From contig OX388312.1 of NCBI GenBank assembly GCA_947579605.1, positions 3,038,001 to 3,102,000 of the forward strand: a stretch of 64,000 bases of DNA, in the 5' to 3' direction. Position numbers and translations under genes: made by a program. The stretch is from Athripsodes cinereus. Taxonomy: Eukaryota > Arthropoda > Insecta > Trichoptera > Leptoceridae. The stretch's first letter is position 1, and the number at the start of each line of letters is the position of its first letter. Under the pieces are notes generated by a model that saw nothing but the letters and a program-made list of their open reading frames with translations, was not told where the DNA came from and did not search any database. This document shows, piece after piece, positions 34,692 through 47,186 of this stretch.

Positions 34692-37600
34692 GAGGATATC
34701 ATAATGAAAAATATATACGCGTATTTTTCTTTTGGATATTCCTCCTGTAGAAAAAACATGTAAATATAATTATTTTTTGATTTCAAAGAATTTGAATTTT
34801 TTTACAAAATATTGCGGTAATGTAATTTTTGGATTCATTTGCATTATCTTTACCATCTCTGTTATTAAAGAAGATATATTTAATTTTATTATCCAAGAAC
34901 ACGGTAGGATGCAAATTTTCATGTAAGAATTTAGTTTCCCCATTACTTATTCGATTACAGTGCCATTTGTAAACAAATGAACATACGTACACATCAACAA
35001 ACGAACTAAAATTTAATATTTATGCTGGGATTATGATAGACGATTTATTACGAGGAAACAACAAATGAGAAATTTATTCAGTCAGATTTTAGTCACGGAT
35101 TTCACGAAACGTTCAATAGAACACGCAAAGACGGAGATGGATTAATAGATTTTTGTTCTATTATTGTAAAAATGATAGATATTACTATTTTTTTATTACG
35201 ACATAAATTTTAAATATTGTGTGCCATCAATATGTATGACAGACGTAGATGGTACGAAATTAAATAAAATTAACTATATTATTGAAACAATTTACAAAAT
35301 ACTGGATAAAATTGACTAATAATATTTACGCAAAACAGACATAATTTGTATATAATGTTACTATAGTAATAATTTTCTTTTATGTAAGCAGTTTTCCAAT
35401 TTATTATATATTTTATTTATATTATATTAAACGAATTCGTTTAATCACCCTTATTGTCGGTTCCATAGAGATAAAATCCTTTTAAAATAAAATCCGAAAT
35501 GACAAAACTCTATTAATTACTACGAGTTAACTATGGTTACTAATAGATTTTTTTTCCGTGATAATTTAAAGAGTCTTTGTATTTTTTATGGAACCGGCCG
35601 CTAAATTAGCATTCTGAGAACCAAATTAAATTGTTAAGTCTTGGAATTTTAGTTAAAATATAGGTATACAATAGATAATCAGTTATGAGGTAGCCAGAGA
35701 CGATACCCGTTTATGTTTATCGCATTAAATCAGTTAAAAACTCCTAGATACTTCTTATTAAACTGAACATTTCATGTAGGTACGTACATATAAATGCATT
35801 TTTATATTGAATGCAATATTATTCATTGTAAGTTTTTGTTTGTTCAGAAAGGAAATATTAACACGTTCCTAAGGCCAATATGATGACAAAGCATATTATT
35901 TTTACAATAACCAATACAATATGCAAGACAATAAACGTGCTGGAGTAAAACCTTGGTGGAATTATTCCTCGTAGATATAATATTATTATTTATTCAAAAT
36001 ATAGAAACATATCTAACGCTGCACTATTCTCAGCAATGAAAGGTCAAAGAATGATGACATTAAAAGGAAATATCTAATAGAGAATGGAAAACCTCCAAAG
36101 ACAAACAATAGACATAATATTACCTACCTATTAGAAATATATTAATTTTTTTATTGAACTTTTTCTGATGAATTCACAATAAATGTTCTTAAAAACAAAT
36201 AAGCGGAGTAACCAGAAGGTCACTGTATCTAGTCAACACAGGTTTCCAAGGTAAAAAAAAAGGACATGGAGGAAGAGGAAGATACTTCGTCACTACAGAG
36301 ATGCCAACACTGGCATAGTGGTACTAGACTAGAAAGAGTTGAAATATAAATATTGTCACCTAAACGGATAAATAGGAGTCCTTGGACTCCTGAAATATCC
36401 GACAAATAAAGTTATTTCAACATATACAGAAACGAAGATGTTAAATAAATGTATTATAGTATGGGTCGTTATACGAATACCTGCCTTTTACAGAACAGTC
36501 GAAAACTTCCTGAAAAGAGCGGGAGATCTATTAGAATATTATTTTGAACGTCTCCGTGAATAAATGAAAAATAAATACATAGGTATAGTTATTGTATGTA
36601 GGTAGGCAAATGTTTCACGATCAAAGACCTTTGTAGTATAGATTAGAAATTCCAAGAAATTGTTGGTAATGCGATCAACCAAATCGTGCGACCAAAATAA
36701 TTCCGTAAAAATCAGTTTAAAACCAGCATTGGTTCAAAAAGGTTATTTATATAATTTTATCAGGTATATAGGATGGACAATACTTAAGTATTAGAGCGAA
36801 GGAGGCCATTATCATCTTAATTTTACTGAATGAAACAGCAAACGTTTATTGTCTTACTGCTAATTTTGGAACATGTTGTTTTTTCGAAAACTAGTACTGC
36901 GTTATTAGTCTATAATATAAAAATATTTGTTGCTATAAGACACAATAACAAAAATTTGAGAAACGTCAGATTTGAAGGTCGCTGAGTTGAGACGGGTCGG
37001 GAGTTGAACTGAAGTAGGTAAGCAAACAAATCTCACAGCATAATATCTTACACCGTTCACGTATACGTCCATGAGCTATAAACACGTTTCCAAGACAACT
37101 TACAGTGAAACTAATGCCCTCTAAGCAAATTTGTTTCCATTGAGCATGTCCCCGGACAGTATAAAATTCTATTTTTCTTATTTAGTAACAAAGATATTAC
37201 CAATTACTAATGTTATAGCCCACTTGGCTGTACTATATTTAGGTTCTTCCAACCGAGCTCAAAGCTATACCCAAAATCGTATTTTATACATTTTCGATAA
37301 ATGGCATTAGCTATAATTCTCTTAGAGCGAATCCGGGTATGATGATAGTACAATACAACACATTACACACCAATATTTTGTATTATTACCAACAATATGC
37401 ACAATAAAACAAGTTTATTAAGTTGTATAAAAAGAGTTATTTGGCTACGCCCACACAGCACGTTGCTAGATGAGAAAAATAATTAATCACCAACCATACA
37501 TAATATCTACACATTGCAATGTCTATTTGGAAGACACCATAATCATTAGCGCCACCAGTCATCACTTGCATCATTCTCAATAATATTGTTCTTTTTGAGA

Positions 37601-37764
37601 ACCCAAAACGGAAAACGAGTATTTTCCAAGCGCGCGTTTGTGAGACAACCGAGTGATATTTTTCCATGATACTCTCAACCCTCTATACAACACTTTCCGT
37701 GACATCATGATAGTAAAGAAAAGAACTGTAGAGAGTTATGAACCGAATACTAGATATCTAAGTA

Positions 37765-37875
37765 GATGGGTGACAGCATCCAACGCACAGACCTGCTCAT
37801 TACCATTGCTGAGGGTATAGATTGGTTAAAAACAACGCTGGACCAAACAATGGACCAAGGTAATGGAAAACATGC
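37765..37875 (+). mobile_element. Small RTE-type relic
   Basis: The plus strand reads GDSIQRTDLLITIAEGI and then DQTMDQ. This corresponds to the IRHPGLLIAIAEGKTEG...MDQLKRD segment of the element at 3391-4107. About 35 codons remain, without flanking RT. Confidence 0.55.
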
Positions 37876-37968
37876 GCCGTAGAAAGACCTACTCAAGATT
37901 ATTTTCTGGGTATACAGAGTTGAATACTAGTATTCGTATCGAAAACGTAATATTAATGATTATTTTAA

Positions 37969-38218
37969 GCCGTGGAGTCCTCGGTTAAAAAAAGACCTCC
38001 GACTCTTTTCTGTAAGTTTTCGAGTGTTCTGTAAAAGGGGAGTATTCGTAAAAAATCGGATTTTAAGTCAATTAACATCTTCAGTTTAGCGATGAGATAT
38101 GCCACCCACCCTAAATATTTTTTTTTTATTGATACAGACAGGACGACTTGCGTGTTTATTACTTGCAGGTGGTCCGCCGGCTAACCCACATGTGAAAAAT
38201 GCCGTGATAGTATGAATG
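37969..38218 (+). repeat. Dispersed hairpin-repeat family copy (plus)
   Basis: Starts gccgtggagtcctcggttaa with an eroded hairpin, then gtaagttttcgagtgttct, taacatcttcagtttagcga, ggacgacttgcgtgtttatt, ggtggtccgccggctaaccc and gccgtgatagtatgaatgaa. Full length relative to 34432-34666. Confidence 0.8.
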
Positions 38219-38614
38219 AATGAATAAACATTCATAAGTTTGTTGATTCTATTTTTTAGTCCAATGTCTAGCCTCGTATATATAAGTTTTCAATCATAAC
38301 AACAACAACAAAAAACTTGAGACTAAAATAATCGTGCTGGGAGAGGTTCGTGATTAGCATCCGTTTCGGAGCGGTCAAAAGTTTTTTTATTACGCGACTT
38401 GAATAAAATATTAAGTAGTAGATAAATAAAATTAAAGAAATGTAATCATCAATAATATCACAAATTGAAACCAAGAGTGCTATATAGTACCAGGATAGAG
38501 ATATTTGGCGTCCCATCATATTATGTAGGTATCTATCTGTACTGTCATAGTATCTCCCATAAATGAGGTGGCCTGAAGACTAACTTCTGCATATCATGAA
38601 AATGTAAAAAAGAC

Positions 38615-38800
38615 GGTCTCTTGTCTCTGAGCCACAAGGTACCGGGTGCGATTCCCGGCCAGGGCAAAATGAAGTATGACCTTTTCCAAATCGTTCAGGG
38701 TCTGGGTGTTACATGTATGTAGGTGTAGGTATATGTTTAGTACATTGTGTACCTATACTTGGTTTGATACTAGCTCGATATGACATGTAAATTATCTGCA
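38615..38800 (+). mobile_element. tRNA-derived SINE
   Basis: Contains a polymerase III B-box-like gggtgcgattcccgg after ctctgagccacaaggtacc. It is followed by the body gggcaaaatgaagtatgacc and gtctgggtgttacatgtat. The A-box is degraded. The layout (tRNA-like head, then unrelated body) is that of lepidopteran SINEs. Confidence 0.6.
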
Positions 38801-38831
38801 CATGTTACGTTATGTTAAATATAGGGTGTTC

Positions 38832-38995
38832 TCTCTGTCCCATAAAAAATATTTTTAGGATGGATGGCATACCTCAACCCTGAAATAAAGATGATACATA
38901 GGACATGCTGTCCTCTCCGTGCCAAAAAAATAAGAGGACAGCTTGTATTTTTATTGCATTCGGCTGGTCTGCTGGCTGATGGTATAGTATGAAAG
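38832..38995. repeat. Rearranged copy of the dispersed repeat: two halves in opposite orientation
   Basis: 38832-38922 is minus-oriented (ggatggatggcatacctcaa ... tgtcctctccgtgcc). From 38932 the plus-oriented sequence follows (agaggacagcttgtattttt, ggctggtctgctggct, atggtatagtatga). The join lies in tccgtgccaaaaaaataaga. Confidence 0.75.
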
Positions 38996-41669
38996 TGTGG
39001 GAGACATCTCAGGGACTGTTGTAAACACGTGTAAAGAACATTAAGAGTATGGTCACTGATTGGGTGAAAACGTTTCGGTAATATTCTTAAAGATATATTC
39101 ATGCCCAGCTGCCGACTTATTCTTGTAATCAATAAAGATCAAACAGCGTACGAATTTGAACTGGAAACGAATTCAAATAAAATAAAAAAAATCAAAAATA
39201 AAAATCTATACCAATTTATATTTTTAATACATTAGTATTTGTAGATTGAATTAGGTATGTTTATAAATATCGTTACACGCGATTCTCAAACTGTAGTTCG
39301 CATTCATTAAATGACGTTTTCTGCATCAATTTGCTTTAAATAAAATTAATATATGAGACCAATTAATGGGATTAAAAGGGTATCGCGAAATACCCTTTTA
39401 GGTTCGCGATGCCAATTAGGTCGATATTTATGTAAATACGTTGCTGCCTTCTTTTTAATAGTCTCCGTTTGGGAACCATTGGTATATAGCGTCATCTTTA
39501 TTTATAGAAATGAGGTAACCATAAATTCTTTTCAGGAATGTTTGGTAAAACTTAAAATAGCCAATGATGCAATAATACGACAAATATGGAAATTGTCTCG
39601 CGCAATTGAATTTATTAAACGACTTTTTTCACCTAGGTATCTATTTCGATTTTTTGGAATAATAATGTTTGGTTCAATTTCCGTACAAACTACAGAAGCA
39701 TAAACAATAGTTTCTGTCCGAGTATTGGTGCATAGCTTTTGAATTTTCAAAGTTTTCAAAACTCTCTGGCATATTATGTGTGATTTGGTACTCACACATC
39801 CCAAAAACTAATTAGATTGTAACTGATATCCATGTTAACATTAATTTTCTTTCCTATTTTTCACAAACTTTTTATAGGATTTGATTATTTTTCACAAATA
39901 TTTCATAGGATTTGATTATTTCAGTCAGTGCAGTTTTACAGAACTTTACACGGAATATATTTCTGCATACTTAGTTTAAATACTTTACTTCTTTGTATTT
40001 AAATGACATTTATGGATTTGCCCACATTCGATTCTAAACCACTCATCATATGTAAATGAGACGACCCTCAAAGTCAGCAATATTTTTTTAATATCGTCTG
40101 GGACTTTCGATTTGAAGATCCGGATTTTATACCCGTTCTCGGAATATCCCATTTTCACAATAAAAACATGTTGTTTTTAGGTTAGCTACAAACCCTGATA
40201 AAGCTTTAAATAAAAAATAAGTCACATCACAAAATATATCGAGAAATTTGAAAGACATTAATATAAATAAGCGTTTCATCGTTTTTATTTAAACTTTAAT
40301 CTATTTATATACATAAAGAAGGAGGAACAAATTCTATAAGTTTATTTTTAGCGAACCGTTGATAACGCAATTAATCAGCGCCCGTTAAAAAATCAAGGAC
40401 GTGTAATTCGACGATAATTATGAGACGAGATGATTAGGTATTATTAATAATATTGTGTGTAAAGTGTGATGGTAGGTAAGCGTCGCCGACCGTTCTGGCA
40501 CAAGCATTCCATCGATTTTTCACTCGTGTTGGACCCACGACGACATCAGTCTAGACGGCATATTTTATACAAGGACTCGATGGGAATTCCATTAGAGTTG
40601 TAACACACACGAAGTCAAAAAATGTTAGGGCAGTGGTTTCCGAATTTGGCTGAATTTTAAATATTTTCATAAATAATTTCTGCGAAAAACCACTCGAGTT
40701 TTTGGACACTACTACGAGCGATAAATTTATTCGAAGTCTTTTAATTTTGAGAATGTTTATAATATTGAGAGTCACAAAAATCTAAGATCGTACTTAAATT
40801 AAATTTAAAAAATGTTAAAAGAAGTTAACTGTGTTGTAGCGCTGATGTTTGGCTGATATTGTTATTTTGACTGTTTAAACAATAAAAAAAATATTTACAA
40901 ATTCACGAACATGAATCTTATATTCTTTCTTATGCAAGTTCACGAGTCTTCCCTGCGTTGTGATAATATCCTTCAAATAAAATTTCAAACAAAAATAATA
41001 TAACCCACATCTCCACAACTAAGTATTAACGGTGATAATGTTTTTTCAGTCGCATAAGACTTTTACATACATTATTAAATGTTGGCAAGATGCCTTCTCT
41101 ACGAGATGCGGCAAAGTGCGAATTATTTTATTTTTATTATTATTATACTTATTGTATTGTGATGCGGCTTTCACTACGCACATAACATCATTATTTTAAT
41201 ATTATCTTGAACGGAGGTGTGAGTTCAAAGAAGGAATAAACAGCGTAATGGATGATAAAAGTTTGAACAACCTAGTTCTATTTTTAAAGATTAACGCAGT
41301 TAAGACAATATAAAATGAGAATAGTACAATATTGATCAGGGAAATTCATATTAGCATATCACGACAAGTAATCTAAGGTATCGGGAAAATAGATCACCCA
41401 GATCAATTTTATAAAAAACAAAACTCAAATCAGACGAAATAATGCGGCACTATGAATTTAGGGCTATCAGATGAAGACTTAGGGTTATCTCTCAAAGACT
41501 AAGAAAAAGCGAAGTTAAGAATAAGGGTCACCTGAGCCATTGACATCGAAGAATTATTGACTGTATCCAGCATGAGATAATCATACTTAGCTATGCTAGA
41601 ACAATACTTACACACGAAGCTGTCATTGCGATTTATACAAGAGAGAATTTCTAAGCTTTCGACATGTCT

Positions 41670-41738
41670 CCTAGTAGCTTAATTGGACAAAGCACACCTC
41701 ACGATAAGGATGGGTTGCGAGTTAAAGTCCCGTCTAGG
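41670..41738 (+). repeat. tRNA-like relic or SINE head
   Basis: A-box-like tagcttaattgg (41675), B-box-like agttaaagtcc (41720), and complementary ends cctag / ctagg that would form an acceptor stem. The T stem pairs at four of five positions. The conserved TTC of the T loop is lost and position 33 is not T, so it is not a functional tRNA gene. Confidence 0.45.
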
Positions 41739-42525
41739 GTACTATCAAATAAGATGACGTTGTCTTTTCTAAGCCCGATGTGATAGTTTCGTGTGTTCAA
41801 TTTACAAAAAAAAATACAATTCAGTAGAAGTTCAGGGGGATTTGTGCACATGTTTTTACGAGCACTTGGTCTCGAATGATCAAAACAAAGTTTTGCTTCG
41901 GCAGGACATACCTACAAGTAGGTAACAACTTAGGACTGCAACAAACTATCATTATTAAACATGCGTTACAGACATTATGTCTATCAAACTATACATAATT
42001 TACAGCAATGCGTTCATCATCATTGTTATTAGTTCTAATGGGAGTGCATGAGAGTCTAGTTAATATTAAGTTACTATATAGGTACATATTGTATTTAATG
42101 TTCATATAATTAATGTAATATGTACCTCCGGTGTATAGTAAAATAATAACAAAATACAATATTGACTCATTGCCAAGGCCATACCTCAAGGTTACAGTGA
42201 CGTAACCGGCGTTATTGTGAAAGATAGATAAATACTTTGTACTGCTTATACTAAATGTATCAATTCCTAGACAACGACGCGGGAACCTAATAATTAAGCA
42301 CAGTTTGTAAGTCCAAGTTCATACAATGTGGACAACAAGTAGTGTCCTCCATACAGCAATATTGTCAATACGTCATGTCTATCGATATGCAAGAAAACTG
42401 AAGTTTCATGCTCTCAGGACCGTGAGCTTTGTACGAATAATTTTAAAAATCCATATCTGTTTTACTGTCAAAATAGCAAAATATATCTAACAATATAATA
42501 AATCTACAATATCATCAGCATAAAT

Positions 42526-42546
42526 GAATAAATAAATAAATAAATA
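42526..42546. repeat. (AAAT)n microsatellite
   Basis: Five AAAT units. No recognisable element is attached. Confidence 0.8.
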
Positions 42547-42660
42547 CCTATCCCTCAAGTCGGGTAAAGTGCAGCAAAGAATGAGGGGTTTTAGCAGGTA
42601 GAAGTCCGGTACTACCTATTTAGGTGTCCATGAAGGATTTCCCCTCATTACAAAAAAAAG

Positions 42661-42985
42661 CAGATCAACTGCATGTAATAAACATGCGAATCGTCCTCTC
42701 CGTGTCAACAAAAAATCAAGGTATTCTGGATGGGTGCTAAATATTATCGCTGAATTTAAGATGTGCAGTGTCTTTATTTTTTCGCCTTGAATAGGACACT
42801 CGAAAACTTACAAAAAAGAGTGGGAGACCAATTCTTTGAAAGGCGTTTCACAACTCTTTTTTTTTTCAAAATCATTAGTTATGGCTTATTATACGTATTG
42901 TTTCTAATTCTAACATTAAAGAAATTTAACGTAAAAATAATCTAAAAAGTATTGGATACCATATCTTTGTCGGGTGCTCCACGGA
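42661..42985 (-). repeat. Dispersed hairpin-repeat family copy (minus), with internal insertion
   Basis: Reads cagatcaactgcatgtaata, gtcctctccgtgtc, ttctggatgggtgctaa, cgctgaatttaagatgtgc, aggacactcgaaaacttaca and aagagtgggagaccaattct. About 120 bases intervene before the terminal gggtgctccacggaa. Confidence 0.8.
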
Positions 42986-43544
42986 ACATGATGTTGATCC
43001 TCTATGAAAATTTAGGAACAGGGCGGACATAAGTTAAGATAATAATTATTGATGTCCTTGTCATCGGGAGACCATATGCTATTTAACCGACCTAGTTCAA
43101 TACCACTATAAATAGTAAATCTACAAGAGGAACTGAATACAATGATAATTTAATGGTGATTATATCGCTACACATCATTAATTCAAACACAGTAAGTATG
43201 TAAGAAAATTACTAGGTACTGGAACCTATAACACTACTTATCCGATAACAATGATCTATTATTGTTAAACACTAAACTAAAAATATGTCGATGTTTATCA
43301 TTCTGTAAGCTATTTTATTTATTACAAAACTCTTATCAAATTCTTGTCGCATTATAAAAATATTTTCCAAATAATCTACATTATTTTTTTTTATTATTAT
43401 AGATCCAATCGTCCAGATAAGAATATTTTATTTGGAAATAATATATTTGGTTGATAAACAATTCAATTTCAATTATTAATGTTTGTAACGAAACAAACTA
43501 TTACCAATGTTATAATTATTACTCGCCCTCTGTACATTGAATTT

Positions 43545-43609
43545 ATAATTGTTATTTTTATGCCACTATTTCACTATGTAATATTGTAACCAATGTACAG
43601 TAAAGAATA

Positions 43610-43640
<31 letters not shown>
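43545..43640 (+). mobile_element. 3' end of a LINE-type element with (AAAT)n tail
   Basis: Reads ttatttttatgccactattt, atattgtaaccaatgtac, then about eight AAAT units (43608-43639). No coding part nearby. Confidence 0.5.
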
Positions 43641-45284
43641 AAAAAAACTTCCGATAACCAAAGCGCTGTTATTGAAACAGATGAAAGTTTAAACGTTTCA
43701 CTAAACTTGCATAATCAGAAATAATCGAAATTGTCTTTATTGATTAGGTTGACGTTTGTTTTGAAAAAAATCCATATAAATTATTTTTTTATAATAGGTA
43801 TAGCGATCTGGTTTCGGCTTACAAAGACATTGTCTAACTCTTGTTGTCTTCTCAATTATTGTTTTGGAAGATTTTCGAACAAAACTTAAGTTTTTAAAAT
43901 AAGATATAGGTATCCCTACTGCAATAAGGCAGTATCAGAGATAAATAAGAAATAGTTTCGAGAAAATCATTGAAAGATGCGAAAAAATCAACGACACATA
44001 CATTAATTCATAATAAATATTATGCATTTGAATCGTAAATGGCTCGAAGCGATATTATGACGAGATGGTTATTTCTGAATCTTTTGTCAGTAGGTATGAA
44101 ATAAAGCTGCCAGGAACGTCGTCAGTACAAGGAAAGTGGTGTAGAGAAAAGGTAAGAAAATTAATAATAATAGGACTTCTGGAAGGAGGTGAGTGATTGC
44201 AGGAATATTTAGGATTGAATTTTTAAATGTATTAAATCGATCAACAAAGATTTATGTACGTAAGGATGGAGCAACACGTATGGTATGATACGAAAGCCAA
44301 TTACACAAAATAAACGTTGCCTCAATAAATTAACAATTACCATCAAATTGAAAAAGCACATGATTGTATAAATTGATAAATAAGTAAATAAAAATGTCTT
44401 AACAGCAAAATTTTGCACAATGAGATTTCTAGTTTTGTCTCTGTAGTAAAGTAGGTATAATATTATATTATTTATAATATGAGAATTTATGAAATGAGAT
44501 TTGTGTCAAATGAATAACACAAAACAAAAATAAAAAAACGGTTAGACACATTTTGTTTTGGAAAAAAAACTGAAATTAAAAACACTAGATTAAAATCCAA
44601 AATAAAGAAAAAACTGTTGCTGTTATAGAATGAATGAAAATAAAAACGTTGTATTATTTTACTACGTTGGACTAAGTTAATCATTATTAATGATTATGTG
44701 TAATTGTTGATTAATTCTTTCTCAAACAGGATTATGTACAATAATAAATTATAAAACCTTATAAAAAAACAACACAATCATTAAACACTTAAAAGTAATC
44801 CCTAAAATATGCAGAACTGACTGCCATTGAAGACTAGCAACGAATTGCCGACGATCAAACGTATTGTAGATAAATTATTGCAATTAAACATTTAAATGTA
44901 ATCCATGAAATTAAAGATAATCCAATAATTGTAACTGCATTAAAAGTGACTTAAAAGGATTTGAATTATCACAGTTAAAAGAATGTGGTATATGGCTGAA
45001 AAAAATTTGACATTATCATAAAAGAAATTGATCTAATACTCGGATGATACAGCCACAAATTAGGCCAAATTTAGTTAGAATAATAATATGAATAGGCATT
45101 TAACCAAAAAATACACACAATTATAACACAATTGACAAATGTTAACCGACTTCTTGGCTTCGTCTATCTTTTGATAAGCGAGGGTCTTAAATTTATTTTG
45201 GCGAAGGCTGTACATTCCGAATACTAAACCAAAGAATATGTATAAAATATATTGTGAGAAACGTTTTGTTCCTTGAATACTCAC

Positions 45285-45395
45285 AAGTAATTCGTCCAAC
45301 ATTTCCTGCAACGTGTCCGATGGTAGATCCTTTAATTTGTCCTCTGTCTTCGCCAGCGCCCTTGTGAGTGCTTCCATGTCGCTAGTTAGAGAGTC
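45285..45395 (-). CDS. Msp300: Msp300-like spectrin-rod exon, 37 codons
   Basis: A 111-base exon, phase 0 at both ends. The acceptor is cgtccccag before GACTCTCTA and the donor is GTGAGT after CTT. It encodes one amphipathic helix with the heptad character of a spectrin repeat (MEALTRALAKTEDKLKDL, then LQEMLDELL). It continues the helix at the end of giant exon A and flows into the next exon (GALRELAEHRN), which gives a continuous rod. Its small size and matching phases mean it could be included or skipped independently. The pyrimidine tract before the acceptor is short, which would fit regulated inclusion, but that is inference. Confidence 0.75.
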
Positions 45396-47186
45396 CTGGG
45401 GACGTTTATTCACAAATTTCTTTCATCAATTGAAGTAGTAAAGTATGAACGAGACCACAAAATCAAAACAACAGTGATTAAAAAGAAAAAAACAAACACT
45501 ACACAAAGGAATTGTCAGAATGTAATAATCTTGGATAGGGGTAACAACAACAACAAAACTGGCATGCTTCTTTAGGATAGTAAATAATATCTCTGGATGC
45601 TGTTACTCCAAAGGCGACACAAAGAGGCTGTGAAATAAAATATGATTACTACAACTAATGCAGCTTCTGCAAGCTCGTACACGAATCCAATTTCAAAATA
45701 ATAACAGGCCAATGGTATGACAACTGCACAGTCTTACTGAAAGAAAATATATAAAAAAAATTGACGACAGAAATTTCATCTTTTCTAAAATGGTATCGAA
45801 AGTATGTAACAAAACTGTTCTGATGGAATTTTATTTGAAGAACGGACTCGAATTTTCGAATGCAAGTGACGCAATTATTATTTTTCAAACACGAAATTAG
45901 ATTTATTTTAATCGTATTAATTTCAAAGCGTGTTATTTGTAAAAATCTACGGAAGAAGATATTATACAGGTCACACTATCTCATGCAGCACACGATGACT
46001 CTGACAAAATCTACGGAAGAAGATATTATACAGGTCACACTATCTCATGCAGCACACGATGACTCTGACAAAATCTACGGAAGAAGATATTATACAGGTC
46101 ACACTATCTCATGCAGCACACGATGACTCTGACAAATTATATTTTTGAAATACTAATATTACAGCAAACTAAAAAATGTTTACGAAAATAAAACGACGGG
46201 ACAGTAAGTTATTCTAAAAACGTTAATCACACGATGATTATTCGATAAATAATTAATTAAAAACTATATTATATAAAATAAAATAGCGGATAAAAAAATA
46301 TCCAATACTTTCTCAATCAATGTTCTTTGAAATATCGTAGATGCAAGGAGAACTGGAAAAACATTGAATGTTGGAATTTAAAGGGTCCATAAAGAAATGC
46401 ACTAACGTCTTACAGGTATCAAAATGCGATCAAATTTTCCATGTCATAGCAACAATATTGTAAACAGGATTCGAAAGAAAGGGTGTAAAAGTTTCAAAAA
46501 ACATTCCTGTTAATAATAAATAAAAAGGACAATATTTTTTAAGACTAAAACTAGGAATAATTATATAAATTTGTAATATCACATCACCCCGAAAAAAGGT
46601 ATAAAGAAAAAAAAATACTACAAGCATAAATGATAATATGAGGTACTACGAATCTCCGAAAATTCCATATCCAACTTCATTTTATTGTCCATATTGGAAT
46701 TATTATCTATTATAAAATCGAATGGTTCCCCCGACATGATAGATTTTACGTAACTATGGATAATGTTTGTCAGCATCTGAAAAGGAACATACAGGCTTCA
46801 ACAACTAATGCTCTACCGCCTCCCAGACGTATCATGAATGTAAGGCATACACAACATCAAAGAAATACGTGAAAGAGAAAAAAAAATCAGCTGATATAAA
46901 ACTTAATATAATAAATACCTAATGAAAGCGTATCAAAAATATAAAAGTATGTAATAGTAATTAAAAAAAGACAACTACTTAAAGATAATAATATGCGAAA
47001 TATTCTAGGTAGTAATAATAACTAAGTAATAAATTATTAGTCAATTAGATTTTGCATGATATTATGTAATGTATCTCACACATGCTGCTACTGAAAATGA
47101 AAGTAATATAAATTTGTATAGATTAATATTAATGTTGTCAACATGATTAATGTAAAACACAATTGACTTTGAAACATTGTATTCAC
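45396..47186 (-). other. Intron between giant exon A and the 37-codon exon
   Basis: Begins GTGAAT and ends in CCCCAG with a weak pyrimidine tract. It contains a three-copy 64-base tandem repeat (45942-46133) and a 52-codon open frame behind a good acceptor (46776-46618), described separately. The rest is AT-rich with nothing recognisable. Confidence 0.7.
45942..46133. repeat. Three identical 64-base tandem units
   Basis: Units start at 45942, 46006 and 46070, each aaaatctacggaagaagata ... cgatgactctgac, with no differences apart from the base flanking the first. 64 is not a multiple of three, so it is non-coding. Confidence 0.95.

Larger units (their letters stand above)
30341..45284 (-). 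other. Long intron (14.9 kb) of the Msp300-like gene
   Basis: Flanked by GTGAGT at 45284 and cgtag at 30341. It contains five copies of the dispersed hairpin repeat family (33062, 34432, 37969, 38832, 42661), an RTE relic (37765), a tRNA-derived SINE (38615), a tRNA-like relic (41670), a LINE-type tail (43545), microsatellites, and two TGACGTCA palindromes (31674, 33001). A further short spectrin exon could be hidden here. One candidate (30470-30413) was examined and rejected on phase. The size suggests room for an alternative promoter for shorter isoforms, but no first exon is recognisable. Confidence 0.6.

Noticed and set aside
37000..37020. GTAAGC donor at 37018 on the plus strand with an AG upstream
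   Set aside because: All three frames between the AG and the GT contain stops.
39353..39703. 116-codon plus-strand open frame
   Set aside because: No recognisable family, no splice or promoter context, hydrophobic AT-driven composition; it overlaps a perfect small hairpin (39373-39400).
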